Assembly (NCBI GenBank): GCA_934339005.1 | Contig: CAKRHR010000020.1 | Coordinates: forward strand, 1 to 48,935 | From: an uncultured Catenibacillus sp. | Lineage (GTDB): Bacteria > Bacillota > Clostridia > Lachnospirales > Lachnospiraceae | Length of the DNA stretch: 48,935 nucleotides | Direction of reading: 5' to 3' | In this document: in pieces, positions 17,389 through 24,914 of the stretch | Layout of the letters: each line of letters starts with the position of its first letter | Position numbering within the stretch: the first letter of the stretch is position 1 | Program-made: the position numbers and the translations under genes | The notes under the pieces: model-generated | What the model was told of the DNA's origin: nothing | Seen by the model: only the letters and a program-made list of their open reading frames with translations | The model's database searches: none

Positions 17389-17426
17389 TTATGCTATTGG
17401 GCCTGACGGAATTAATAATAGCATAA
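17389..17426. repeat. 10-bp perfect inverted repeat upstream of the flavoprotein operon
   Basis: TTATGCTATT and AATAGCATAA flank an 18-nt spacer and overlap the putative -10 box. On the plus strand a T-run follows, but no plus-strand gene ends here, so an operator or fortuitous cruciform is as likely as a terminator. Confidence 0.45.
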
Positions 17427-17443
17427 TTTTTTATATTGGACAA
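17415..17443 (-). promoter_or_regulatory. putative promoter of the YhiN-type flavoprotein operon
   Basis: TTGTCC and TATTAT are spaced by 17 bp. The start would fall inside the inverted repeat that surrounds it. Confidence 0.45.
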
Positions 17444-17446
17444 TGT

Positions 17447-18037
17447 TCAGGACGAATAATTCTCCAGGAAATCAAAAAGTTCTTTTTCATCCCGAATCCG
17501 CTTACCACTGATCACCTGACTCTGGATATGTGATGGCAACTGTGATAACTGAATATCCGTATACTCATACACCGTCTTATAATCACAGTAAAATACCGTG
17601 ATGCAGCCACCCGAATATTTGATGTAATACTTATAAAAATCCTGGCTCGGATGGTATATTTTCCTTAAAATCACATAATCATTTGAAAAATACATCAGTT
17701 CAAAATTCACAAGCCCTTTTTCAGTTTCCTCAATCGACAAATCCTGCATGTACCTGTTAAGTGCCTCCAAAAGCTGCACTTTTGTCATTCCGATATAAAT
17801 TGCAGGCAGAGCGCTCACTTCTTTTTCCGATGTCTGCGCAACTTCATCATATGTTTCCAAAATCATCTGTGTTTCTTTATTTGTGACTGGCTCTGCCGCC
17901 ATCACAGAAACATCCTCTCTGATATATGATTTTTCTTCATTATTTAACTGCGGTGTGCCATACGCCTTATAATATCCGAACCCGGCACACACAGCCGCCG
18001 TCAACGCAAAAAAACAGATAATATATTTTTTCTTCAT
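17447..18037 (-). CDS. exported protein with BofC C-terminal-like domain
   Basis: A 196-residue protein with an N-terminal signal or anchor (KKKYIICFFALTAAVCAGFGYY). The C-terminal third, GCITVFYCDYKTVYEYTDIQLSQLP followed by ISGKRIRDEKELFDFLENYSS, resembles the BofC C-terminal domain, which in Bacillus acts in the intermembrane space during pro-sigma-K checkpoint signalling. That assignment is by pattern and position beside other sporulation-type genes, not proof. It is last in the minus-strand run after the flippase gene. The first codons lie within a striking inverted repeat described separately. AGGAGG precedes the ATG. Confidence 0.75.
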   Translation of the reverse strand: MKKKYIICFFALTAAVCAGFGYYKAYGTPQLNNEEKSYIREDVSVMAAEPVTNKETQMILETYDEVAQTSEKEVSALPAIYIGMTKVQLLEALNRYMQDLSIEETEKGLVNFELMYFSNDYVILRKIYHPSQDFYKYYIKYSGGCITVFYCDYKTVYEYTDIQLSQLPSHIQSQVISGKRIRDEKELFDFLENYSS

Positions 18038-18070
18038 GGGGTTTCCCTCCTTTAAAATATATTATCTGTT
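18013..18070 (-). promoter_or_regulatory. 17-bp inverted repeat with U-run straddling a start codon
   Basis: A perfect 17-bp inverted repeat encloses a 24-nt loop holding AGGAGG and the ATG of the BofC-like gene, and the 3' arm runs into T residues that encode Phe-Phe. It has the layout of an intrinsic terminator between the flippase gene and this one, embedded in coding sequence. The stem is AT-rich (3 G-C pairs), so its strength is uncertain. Confidence 0.6.
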
Positions 18071-18086
18071 CTTTTTTCTAATTTAA

Positions 18087-19697
18087 TCACATAATATGGA
18101 ATTTCTTACATATACCTACAAGCACATTGCCTTTTGGCATTGCATACAAATCTTCCTCGGACAACACACCAAAAACAACAACGCCCACTGCAAACACTGC
18201 AACAGATAAAATAACAGAAATTACCAGTGCTATAATAATATTATGAACTAACGCAAATACAGCCTTATAGGAAATCCATGTTACAACACCCATAATCAGC
18301 GACACAATTGTCGGCAAAATTACGGCATTTTTGTATTCCATCTGATATCCGGCATGCTTCTTTAAATCACGAAGGTTCAGCAGACAAACAACAAATGTAA
18401 ATACATAATTTCCGTAAACAAGGGCGTAAATATTCATATCTGTAAACAATAATAACACAACTAATACCACAGTATGTACAGCAAGTGCTATACCTGAATT
18501 AATGACCGGCTTACGCATCTGCTTAACAGCCTGTAAAATCGAAATTGTGACCGTCGACAATGAATACAGTGCGATTGTCGGTGCACCAAGCAGCATCAAC
18601 TTTACAGGAAGTTCACTGTAATCTGAGAATAACAACTGCATGATTGGCGCAGCCAACACCATCAGACCTACACAGCATGGAATAGATATAACCATGGTCA
18701 GGCGGATAATTGAACTGATACGCGCGCGAAGGTCATCAATCTGCTTTAAAGTGACGGCTCTTGTAACCATTGGAATTAGGGCAATACCAATAGATGAAGA
18801 AATCGCCAGCGGCACATTAATCAACATCTTATATTCACCATTATAAACACCGTACATTTCCACACGCACAGTCTGTGTATACCCTCTGATATCCAAAAGT
18901 TTGCTGTAAAGTGATGAATCCAAAATACCACTAAGCTGAAATACTGTCTGACTGAGGATAATCGGAATCATGGTCATAATAATCAATTTGTAAATCTGCT
19001 TCTGCGGCATCACATGACCTGACCTGTCTCGCCGCATCAGTTTACGTACCGTCGGTCTGTAAATATGATAAATCAGCATACAAAATGCCATTGCGGCAAA
19101 TGCGCCTGTACATGTACCAAGTGCACTGCCCGCTGCACCGTAGGCTGCACCTTTCCGGATTAACAGCCATGCAGCAAGTACACTGACAACTGCATTGATA
19201 ATCTGCTCGATGACCTGCGATAACGCTGTCGGCACCATGGAGTTTTTACCCTGAAAATAACCACGGTACACACCTAAAATTGCAGAAATCAAAATCGTCG
19301 GTGCAATAACTCTAAGCGCCGGTGCAACATTTGTTGTACTAAATAACGCATGCGCGATTGGTGTGGCACCGAAAAATGTTGCCACAGCAAATACACCACC
19401 AAGCACACCTGAAAAAATCATCGTGCATTTGAAAATACGCTGTGCATTTCTAAATTCCCCTTTTGCCAGCGATGATGATAACAATAATGATAACGCCAGT
19501 GGAATACCATTGGAAGATATCAGCAGAAGGAAAGTATAAACTTCATATGCCAGTGAATAATATCCCATGCCCTCGTCACCGACGATACGCATGAGTGGTA
19601 CACGGTAAAATAAACCAATTAAACGAACGACAATCTGGGCTATAGCCAAAATCGAACTCGTTATGACAAGGTTGTCACCCTTCTTCTTTTGACTCAT
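18087..19697 (-). CDS. polysaccharide/lipid flippase, SpoVB/MurJ-like (MOP superfamily)
   Basis: A 536-residue integral membrane protein with about 14 hydrophobic segments, of the MATE-like MOP superfamily that includes SpoVB, MurJ and oligosaccharide flippases. The N-terminus LVITSSILAIAQIVVRLIGLFYRVPLMRIVGDEGMGYYSLAYEVYTF in part matches SpoVB-type proteins (RVPL, GDEG-GYY); short extracts only can be compared by eye. In spore formers such proteins serve spore cortex or peptidoglycan precursor export. It follows the DUF3048 lipoprotein gene by 10 bp. Distinguishing SpoVB from a vegetative MurJ-like role needs phylogeny. Confidence 0.85.
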   Translation of the reverse strand: MSQKKKGDNLVITSSILAIAQIVVRLIGLFYRVPLMRIVGDEGMGYYSLAYEVYTFLLLISSNGIPLALSLLLSSSLAKGEFRNAQRIFKCTMIFSGVLGGVFAVATFFGATPIAHALFSTTNVAPALRVIAPTILISAILGVYRGYFQGKNSMVPTALSQVIEQIINAVVSVLAAWLLIRKGAAYGAAGSALGTCTGAFAAMAFCMLIYHIYRPTVRKLMRRDRSGHVMPQKQIYKLIIMTMIPIILSQTVFQLSGILDSSLYSKLLDIRGYTQTVRVEMYGVYNGEYKMLINVPLAISSSIGIALIPMVTRAVTLKQIDDLRARISSIIRLTMVISIPCCVGLMVLAAPIMQLLFSDYSELPVKLMLLGAPTIALYSLSTVTISILQAVKQMRKPVINSGIALAVHTVVLVVLLLFTDMNIYALVYGNYVFTFVVCLLNLRDLKKHAGYQMEYKNAVILPTIVSLIMGVVTWISYKAVFALVHNIIIALVISVILSVAVFAVGVVVFGVLSEEDLYAMPKGNVLVGICKKFHIM

Positions 19698-19707
19698 AAA
19701 TCAACCT

Positions 19708-20817
19708 CTAGTTTTCTGAAAGTGTAATCGCTGTATCTGTAGGTACAACTGCGATATATGTTTTACCCACATTTAATTTAAGCTCAGTGCCGTCTGCAAG
19801 ATAGTATTTTGTACGGTCTGTTGCGCTGTCTTTTTTCCATGTGATATTGATGGCTTTACCATCAGAAATATACATACCCTCACCGGATCCAACAACTGCA
19901 ATATCTTTTAAGATGTCACCGTTATACTGTGTATAAACTGCTTTTTCAACGATAATATTTTTAAATGTAAGCGCTTCACCTGTCACATCATCGATATGTT
20001 CATTGCCATATTCAAATTTTGTATAGACCTGATTGGCTTCATCATACTCAAGATGACTCTTTGAAGATAATGCAATATCGACTGTTTTGGCAGTCTGGCC
20101 GTCTTCATGCACAACATCCCCTGTTGTATTAAATGACAATCTGCCTTCAAAATTCTCCGGAAGTTTCGTGTCTGCACCAAATACTGTAAATGCTTTTTCA
20201 AGCATATCACCTGTTGTAAATACGTTATGTGGTGCAGTTCTGTTGTTATCACGATAGTATACAGAATTAATGCCGCCCTGCATGAATTTTAATGTATGAA
20301 GACCTTCATTTGTAATACGTTCTTCAGCCGCATAAGACCATCCGAAATGACCGTAAACTGCGCTTTCATCATATGCAAAATCAAGATAATTGTGACGGCA
20401 GCTACGCAGTGGTCCAACCTTTTCAATATCTGAAGTCTTATCAAACACAGCCATCAGACGTGTCAAATCACTTTCAACAACTGCTTCGTATAAAATAGAA
20501 GCCTGTCCGATACCACACTGCGGCAATGCTTCCGGTACATTATCAATCATTAATGCTACCGGTCTGTCTGCGCCCTCCTCCACAGGTATAATCTCACCTG
20601 TCAGATAACTACGCATCATACCTTCTTCAAGAACTTCTTCTGTTTCGGCTTCCGTTTCAATCTCAGATTCCGTTTCACTCTCAGTTTCAATCTGAGCCTG
20701 TGTTTCTGTCTGAACCGGCTGTGTTTCAGACTCAGCCTCCTGTTTTTTGCCACAACCTGCAAACAAAGTCATTATCATCGCTGCACTTAAAACCAATGCC
20801 ACACTTCTCTTTTTCAT
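19708..20817 (-). CDS. DUF3048 lipoprotein (YerB-like)
   Basis: A secreted lipoprotein of 369 residues. The signal peptide ends in a lipobox LFAGC, giving lipidated Cys22. A Glu/Thr/Ser-rich spacer (repeats of ETES/TETE) tethers the DUF3048 domain, recognisable by RPVALMIDNVPEALPQCGIGQASILYEAVVE, GPLRSCRHNYLDFA and GGINSVYYRDNNR fragments. Function of the family is unknown. The ATG was chosen because AAAGGA lies 12 bases before it; an earlier in-frame ATG directly abuts that site. Sits between ybeY and the flippase gene. Confidence 0.88.
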   Translation of the reverse strand: MKKRSVALVLSAAMIMTLFAGCGKKQEAESETQPVQTETQAQIETESETESEIETEAETEEVLEEGMMRSYLTGEIIPVEEGADRPVALMIDNVPEALPQCGIGQASILYEAVVESDLTRLMAVFDKTSDIEKVGPLRSCRHNYLDFAYDESAVYGHFGWSYAAEERITNEGLHTLKFMQGGINSVYYRDNNRTAPHNVFTTGDMLEKAFTVFGADTKLPENFEGRLSFNTTGDVVHEDGQTAKTVDIALSSKSHLEYDEANQVYTKFEYGNEHIDDVTGEALTFKNIIVEKAVYTQYNGDILKDIAVVGSGEGMYISDGKAINITWKKDSATDRTKYYLADGTELKLNVGKTYIAVVPTDTAITLSEN

Positions 20818-20864
20818 AATTACATTCATTCCTTTCGTTATTTTTCAAATTTTCAGAGCCCATC

Positions 20865-21365
20865 TTATCGGTTAATCCCAAGCATTTTTAAAATATCATG
20901 CTGTTTGACTTCCATCACATGGCGTTCCTCCGGTTCCATGTGGTCATAGCCAAACAGATGCAACATACTGTGCGCCACCAAAAATCCAAGTTCTCTGCGC
21001 ACTGTATGACCATATTTTTCTGCCTGTTCAAATACTTTTTCCACAGAAATAATGATATCACCAAGCATCAGTTCACCTGTTTCCGGATTAAAATAATCTT
21101 CCACATCGTAAGTGTCTAACTGTGTGAAATCCCCCGGTGCAATATAATCAATCATCGGAAAGGATAACACATCCGTCGGACGGTCAATATCTCTGTAATC
21201 CTTATTAATGAGTGCGATTTCTTCGTTGGATGTCAAAATGACATTCACTTCTGTTTCATATGGACACTCCTCAAAATCAATTGCTGCCGCAATAACTTCT
21301 TTTATCAGCGCATCTTCGTCAAAATCAAAGACTGTATCTACTTCTTTTTCAATATGAACGGTCAT
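20865..21365 (-). CDS. ybeY: endoribonuclease / rRNA maturation factor YbeY
   Basis: YbeY is a zinc-dependent single-strand RNase involved in 16S rRNA 3' maturation and 70S quality control. The 166 residues contain the metal site HSMLHLFGYDH, with His132, His136 and His142, and the upstream RPTDVLSFP motif. A short acidic insertion (TQLDTYDVEDYFNPETGE) is typical of clostridial copies. It directly follows phoH, as in Bacillus subtilis. AGAGG lies nine bases before the ATG. Confidence 0.95.
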   Translation of the reverse strand: MTVHIEKEVDTVFDFDEDALIKEVIAAAIDFEECPYETEVNVILTSNEEIALINKDYRDIDRPTDVLSFPMIDYIAPGDFTQLDTYDVEDYFNPETGELMLGDIIISVEKVFEQAEKYGHTVRRELGFLVAHSMLHLFGYDHMEPEERHVMEVKQHDILKMLGINR

Positions 21366-21411
21366 TTTCTCATACCTCTTTTTTTATTATGATTTTTGTG
21401 ATGGCACCTGC

Positions 21412-22464
21412 TTACCGTTTCTGGCGGTAGCCGCCTCTTGTACCGGCATTTTTTGAATGACCGGAGGGTGCTTTGCCAGATGTTTTTCGCTCGCGATTAT
21501 CCTGCTTTGGTGCATTGTCTGCCTGATATTTTTCAAAGGCTTTAATAATATCCTTCACAAGCTTGTGGCGCACAACATCCCGGTTATTTAACCGAATCAC
21601 TGCAATATCATCAATACCGGACAAAATATTGGCACATTTTTCAAGACCTGAAGCATTCTCCTTCAAATCCACCTGTGTAATATCACCGGTAACAATAATC
21701 TTTGAACCTTCACCAAGTCTTGTAAGCACCATCAGAAGCTGCTCAAGGCTGGCATTTTGTGATTCATCCACTAAAATCCAGGAATTGCTCAGTGTACGGC
21801 CACGCATATAAGCAAGCGGTGCAACTTCAATAATACCACGCTCTAATGCCCGGTTAAATTTTTCTTCACCAAGCATCTCAAACAAGCCATCGTACAATGG
21901 TCTTAAATACGGGTCAACCTTGCTTTGCAAATCTCCCGGCAAAAATCCCAGATGTTCGCCCGCTTCAACCGCCGGACGCGTCAGGATAATTCTTGAAATT
22001 TCTTCTTTTTTCAGGGCATCCACAGCCATCGCTGTCGCAAGATACGTCTTACCGGTACCTGCAGGACCAATACAGATGGTAATCGTATTTTCTTTGACAG
22101 CCTTAATGTAATTCTTCTGACCAATCGTCTTGCATCGAATCGGCTTGCCCTTATGCGTCATCGTCAGGACATCCTTCATCACAGATACCGCTTCTTCGGC
22201 ATCTCCGTCCTCTGCCAGTTCCATCGACTGATTCAGCACAAGTTCATTGATGCTGTGCCCCTGGGCATACATGGATTTAAGTGTTTCCACTGTACGTTCA
22301 GCCTGCTGCACACCATTTTCTGTACCTGTGATTTTGATGCTGTTTTCATTTCCTGTAATCATAACGCCTGTTGTCTTTTCAATCTCTTTGATGTTTTTAT
22401 CAAAGGGTCCAAAAACAGCAGCCATCTGGTCCATATCCACAAATTCAATTACTTTTGTCAGCAA
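21412..22464 (-). CDS. phoH: PhoH family ATPase
   Basis: A cytoplasmic P-loop ATPase/RNA helicase-like protein of 350 residues, usually found next to ybeY and linked to RNA metabolism. An N-terminal KH-like region (residues 1-65) leads to the core with Walker A GPAGTGKT (133-140), LTRPAVEAGEHLGFLPG, and Walker B ILVDESQNAS. A basic Gly/Lys/Arg-rich tail of about 35 residues follows the core and may bind RNA. The start is TTG with GAGGAG eight bases upstream; no ATG fits. Between yqfD and ybeY. Confidence 0.95.
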   Translation of the reverse strand: MLTKVIEFVDMDQMAAVFGPFDKNIKEIEKTTGVMITGNENSIKITGTENGVQQAERTVETLKSMYAQGHSINELVLNQSMELAEDGDAEEAVSVMKDVLTMTHKGKPIRCKTIGQKNYIKAVKENTITICIGPAGTGKTYLATAMAVDALKKEEISRIILTRPAVEAGEHLGFLPGDLQSKVDPYLRPLYDGLFEMLGEEKFNRALERGIIEVAPLAYMRGRTLSNSWILVDESQNASLEQLLMVLTRLGEGSKIIVTGDITQVDLKENASGLEKCANILSGIDDIAVIRLNNRDVVRHKLVKDIIKAFEKYQADNAPKQDNRERKTSGKAPSGHSKNAGTRGGYRQKR

Positions 22465-22581
22465 TATATTTCTCCTCTTTCATCAACGTCCATCCCAGTA
22501 TCTTCTCCTGTGTGATAACACGAAAAAGCGCAGGGACAGACTACTGCTATTTTCTTAATATATACCAGCAGCCGTCAAATG

Positions 22582-23787
22582 TCAAGGCAGCTGTCCCGCC
22601 GGAATTTCCACCTGTAAAAATCCGGTTTCTGTATAGCCGTCTGTTGTGATTTGTACTTCTGTCTGTGTGTCCGTCACAAGACCTTCGGCATTTACGATAT
22701 TTTGGACAATCTGGCTCATTTTCTGTGCCGCTTCGACTTTTAATATCTCGTCTGTACATTGCTCATGAACCATTTCATATTCTTTAAAAAGATTTTTTTC
22801 AAGCTGAATGGGCAGATAAAAATATTGTGTCAGGCGAAATTTTTTCCAGGAATCCACCCTGTCTGCGTATTTAAAATCCTGCTGTTTCCCAGGTAATTTA
22901 ATATCATGACTGCCAAAATGAATGTGCCAGATGGCATATGTATTTTGTGTATAAACTTTCTTTAATTGAGAACGCTTTATATCTATCTGCACCGGCACCT
23001 GATATCGCATCCACACATCGCCGTCTGCCCCTGTGACACGCGTTTCTAACACACTCTGGTCATCACCGATAATGTCCACACTGCCCCGGATTAACACTGC
23101 TCCCTGTTCAACGGTATCTCCTGCATGCACCATGGGCGTACCCTGCCGTGTCACAATTGAGAGCACCGTACCATCCATATCTGCGGTAATATCGGATGGC
23201 AGCGTTGTCTCAGCCGTTGTTTTTATGTCGAAAGCCGCTTCCTCGACAGAAATAAGTAATCTTGTCCCGACAATTCTTGCAGATACCCATGCAATTTTCG
23301 GATAATGAATTCTTATATTTTCTTCGATTTCTGATGGCACAATCTGTGATTTTTTGCTGCCGCAGCCCGCACCCTCGGATTCAAGAAATGCCACAAGCGT
23401 ACTTTGGCTGTAATAATAATTGCCGTCAATTTCAACATTCCAGATATAGCATGAAAGGATATAAATTAAAACAGCCGCCGCACATAAACCTGCTGCAAAA
23501 AAGGCATTTTTTCGATGTTGTTTTAAAAATTCAGGAAATCCATGTCTGGAACAAATGGTTAAATGGGCCTCGCATTTTTTTGCGCAATTGCAGGCTTCAT
23601 CAAAATCACTCTGTAAGACGCAAAAATGTGGATAGGCTTTGTTTTTTCCACATTGCACATCTGCTTTATAATATAGCTTCCACAAGTAAATGCGGTGTGT
23701 TTTGCATATGTTAATGAAGCGGTGCAGCATTTTTCCATGAAATTCGACTTCATAATATCCCAACATCACAGAAATAAATCGTTCCAC
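22582..23787 (-). CDS. yqfD: sporulation protein YqfD
   Basis: A 401-residue membrane protein of the YqfD family, required for sporulation in Bacillus and under sigma-E there. The N-terminal region (RFISVMLGYYEVEFHG, then Cys-rich CNCAKKCEAH) is followed by one membrane segment (AFFAAGLCAAAVLIYILSCYIW, about 96-118) and an extracytoplasmic part starting VEIDGNYYYS, with KIAWVSARIVGTRLLISVEEA typical of the family. GTG start with AGGAGG nine bases upstream; the nearby ATG is out of frame. Follows yqfC and precedes phoH in the conserved order. Confidence 0.9.
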   Translation of the reverse strand: MERFISVMLGYYEVEFHGKMLHRFINICKTHRIYLWKLYYKADVQCGKNKAYPHFCVLQSDFDEACNCAKKCEAHLTICSRHGFPEFLKQHRKNAFFAAGLCAAAVLIYILSCYIWNVEIDGNYYYSQSTLVAFLESEGAGCGSKKSQIVPSEIEENIRIHYPKIAWVSARIVGTRLLISVEEAAFDIKTTAETTLPSDITADMDGTVLSIVTRQGTPMVHAGDTVEQGAVLIRGSVDIIGDDQSVLETRVTGADGDVWMRYQVPVQIDIKRSQLKKVYTQNTYAIWHIHFGSHDIKLPGKQQDFKYADRVDSWKKFRLTQYFYLPIQLEKNLFKEYEMVHEQCTDEILKVEAAQKMSQIVQNIVNAEGLVTDTQTEVQITTDGYTETGFLQVEIPAGQLP

Positions 23788-23800
23788 GCCGGCATACCTC

Positions 23801-24220
23801 CTAGAGATATCTGATACTTAATATTCTACCACCAAGCAGCAGATCATCCTCCGTAAAATAAATAAGCGACAACCGCCTGCCCTCAAGCACAAGCATCTGT
23901 TCCTTACCCATGATTTTTATCATTTTGTCTGTATAATCTGCGATGTAACTATAATTTTCTATATACGCCCACCGAGAGCCCTTTAAAGTTACCATCATAG
24001 TCAGTGTATCTTTGTCTGAAATATTTTTTTCGGTTGGAATATCGTTGTTATCAGAATTGGAAGTGCGGCGATTTGAACTGGACGAGTTGTTGGAATTAAA
24101 GTTAATTGTGTTATCATTCATTAATGCTTCAGGATCGATTGTTTTTGGTAATGATTTTTTCGGAAGTTTTAACTTGCCTTTTTTGATTTGGGCTTTGATT
24201 GTTTTGTGCCTGCGATTCAT
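23801..24220 (-). CDS. yqfC: YqfC/YabP-family sporulation protein with long N-terminal extension
   Basis: The C-terminal 65 residues (WAYIENYSYIADYTDKMIKIMG, then LVLEGRRLSLIYFTEDDLLLGGRI) match the YqfC/YabP pattern. The family is usually about 90 residues; this protein has 139, with a basic start (RRHKTIKAQIKKGKLKLPKK) and an Asn/Ser-rich linker in front. ATG chosen with GGGAG 11 bases upstream; an in-frame TTG 9 bp earlier is too close to that site. It heads the yqfC-yqfD-phoH-ybeY block, and its leader contains an unusual structured element. Confidence 0.8.
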   Translation of the reverse strand: MNRRHKTIKAQIKKGKLKLPKKSLPKTIDPEALMNDNTINFNSNNSSSSNRRTSNSDNNDIPTEKNISDKDTLTMMVTLKGSRWAYIENYSYIADYTDKMIKIMGKEQMLVLEGRRLSLIYFTEDDLLLGGRILSIRYL

Positions 24221-24266
24221 GCTATTCAAAACTCCCGATGTGGATTGATTTCTTTATCTTATGCGG

Positions 24267-24403
24267 GGATAGGGTGAATTATGAAAGCAAACCTCAAACC
24301 ACCTTATCCTTTGAAGTTTTTTCCGATATCAGGTTCAAATTTTCAAGGGTGGATGACGTTTGCTTTCAGTGCAATAAGGAATTCACCCTTGAAAACTTGA
24401 ACC
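24267..24403 (-). ncRNA. candidate structured leader RNA with complementary hairpin loops
   Basis: Two hairpins are seen. One pairs 24332-24351 with 24384-24403 (20 bp, one G-U on the minus strand). The other pairs 24267-24276 with 24300-24309 (9 of 10). Their loops contain perfectly complementary 11-mers (24282-24292 and 24358-24368). A third pairing, 24272-24280 with 24380-24388, competes with both stems. No terminator follows. The strand is inferred from the flanking genes and is not settled by wobble pairs. I do not recognise a known riboswitch family. Confidence 0.55.
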
Positions 24404-24425
24404 GTCCGTCTGGAAAAACATTAAA

Positions 24426-24453
24426 ATAATATCAGTCCTGAACCCATCCTAAA
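24426..24453 (-). promoter_or_regulatory. putative promoter of the yqfC operon
   Basis: TATTAT (-10) is good; the -35 (TTTAGG, 16 bp upstream) is poor, so another sigma factor or an activator may be used. It lies after the rpsU terminator and would place the structured element in the yqfC leader. Confidence 0.35.
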
Positions 24454-24485
24454 ATACATATCCCCAAATTTTCCACATACGAAAA

Positions 24486-24515
24486 ATAGGATTGCTGAAT
24501 AAACAGCAATCCTAT
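24486..24515 (-). terminator. intrinsic terminator of rpsU
   Basis: A perfect 12-bp stem (ATAGGATTGCTG) with a 6-nt loop is followed by TTTTT on the minus strand, soon after the rpsU stop. Confidence 0.9.
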
Positions 24516-24532
24516 ACTTAGTTAATGTTAGA

Positions 24533-24709
24533 TTATTTATATTTGCGCTTTCTTGCAGCTTCAGACTTTTTCTTACGTCTTACGCTTGGTTTTTCGTAAT
24601 GCTCTCTCTTACGAATTTCCTGCTGAATACCTGCTTTGGCACAGTTTCTTTTGAATCTGCGTAAAGCACTATCTAACGTTTCGTTTTCTTTAACGATTAC
24701 GTTTGACAT
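24533..24709 (-). CDS. rpsU: 30S ribosomal protein bS21
   Basis: A 58-residue basic ribosomal protein that binds 16S rRNA near the anti-Shine-Dalgarno region and aids initiation. The translation opens SNVIVKENETLDSALRRFKR, passes through NCAKAGIQQEIRKREHYEKPS and ends in the Lys/Arg-rich tail RRKKKSEAARKRKYK, all hallmarks of bS21. AAGGTG lies 6 bases before the ATG, within an unusually purine-rich GGAGGGAGGTAAGG tract. It is a single-gene unit with a strong promoter, a leader hairpin and a terminator. Confidence 0.97.
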   Translation of the reverse strand: MSNVIVKENETLDSALRRFKRNCAKAGIQQEIRKREHYEKPSVRRKKKSEAARKRKYK

Positions 24710-24730
24710 AGCTCACACCTTACCTCCCTC

Positions 24731-24757
24731 CAGTTGCGTATTGTGCTTATACAACTG
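24731..24757 (-). promoter_or_regulatory. leader hairpin before the rpsU ribosome binding site
   Basis: CAGTTG and CAACTG close a stem extended by TAT/ATAC with a small bulge. It ends beside the GGAGG tract, in the roughly 70-nt leader. Autogenous control is possible but only inferred. Confidence 0.4.
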
Positions 24758-24784
24758 TGGGTATATTTTCACAGCACTATAAGA

Positions 24785-24812
24785 ATTATAGCACAAAATT
24801 TTTATTCGTCAA
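24785..24812 (-). promoter_or_regulatory. promoter of rpsU
   Basis: TTGACG, 16 bp, then TGC-TATAAT, a consensus -10 with TG extension. Confidence 0.8.
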
Positions 24813-24914
24813 CCATTATCTCTAATTTTTTAAAGTTTTTTTGACGAAATGCATTTGTTTTCCCATTCCTAAACGCTTAGCACATATCCTATAATACTTA
24901 TTTTGTTTATCGCT

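Noticed and set aside
24318..24345. Resemblance to the TTGAACCTGAT part of a TPP riboswitch in the yqfC leader
   Set aside because: The CTGAGA segment and the rest of the TPP fold are absent and the adjacent gene has no link to thiamine.
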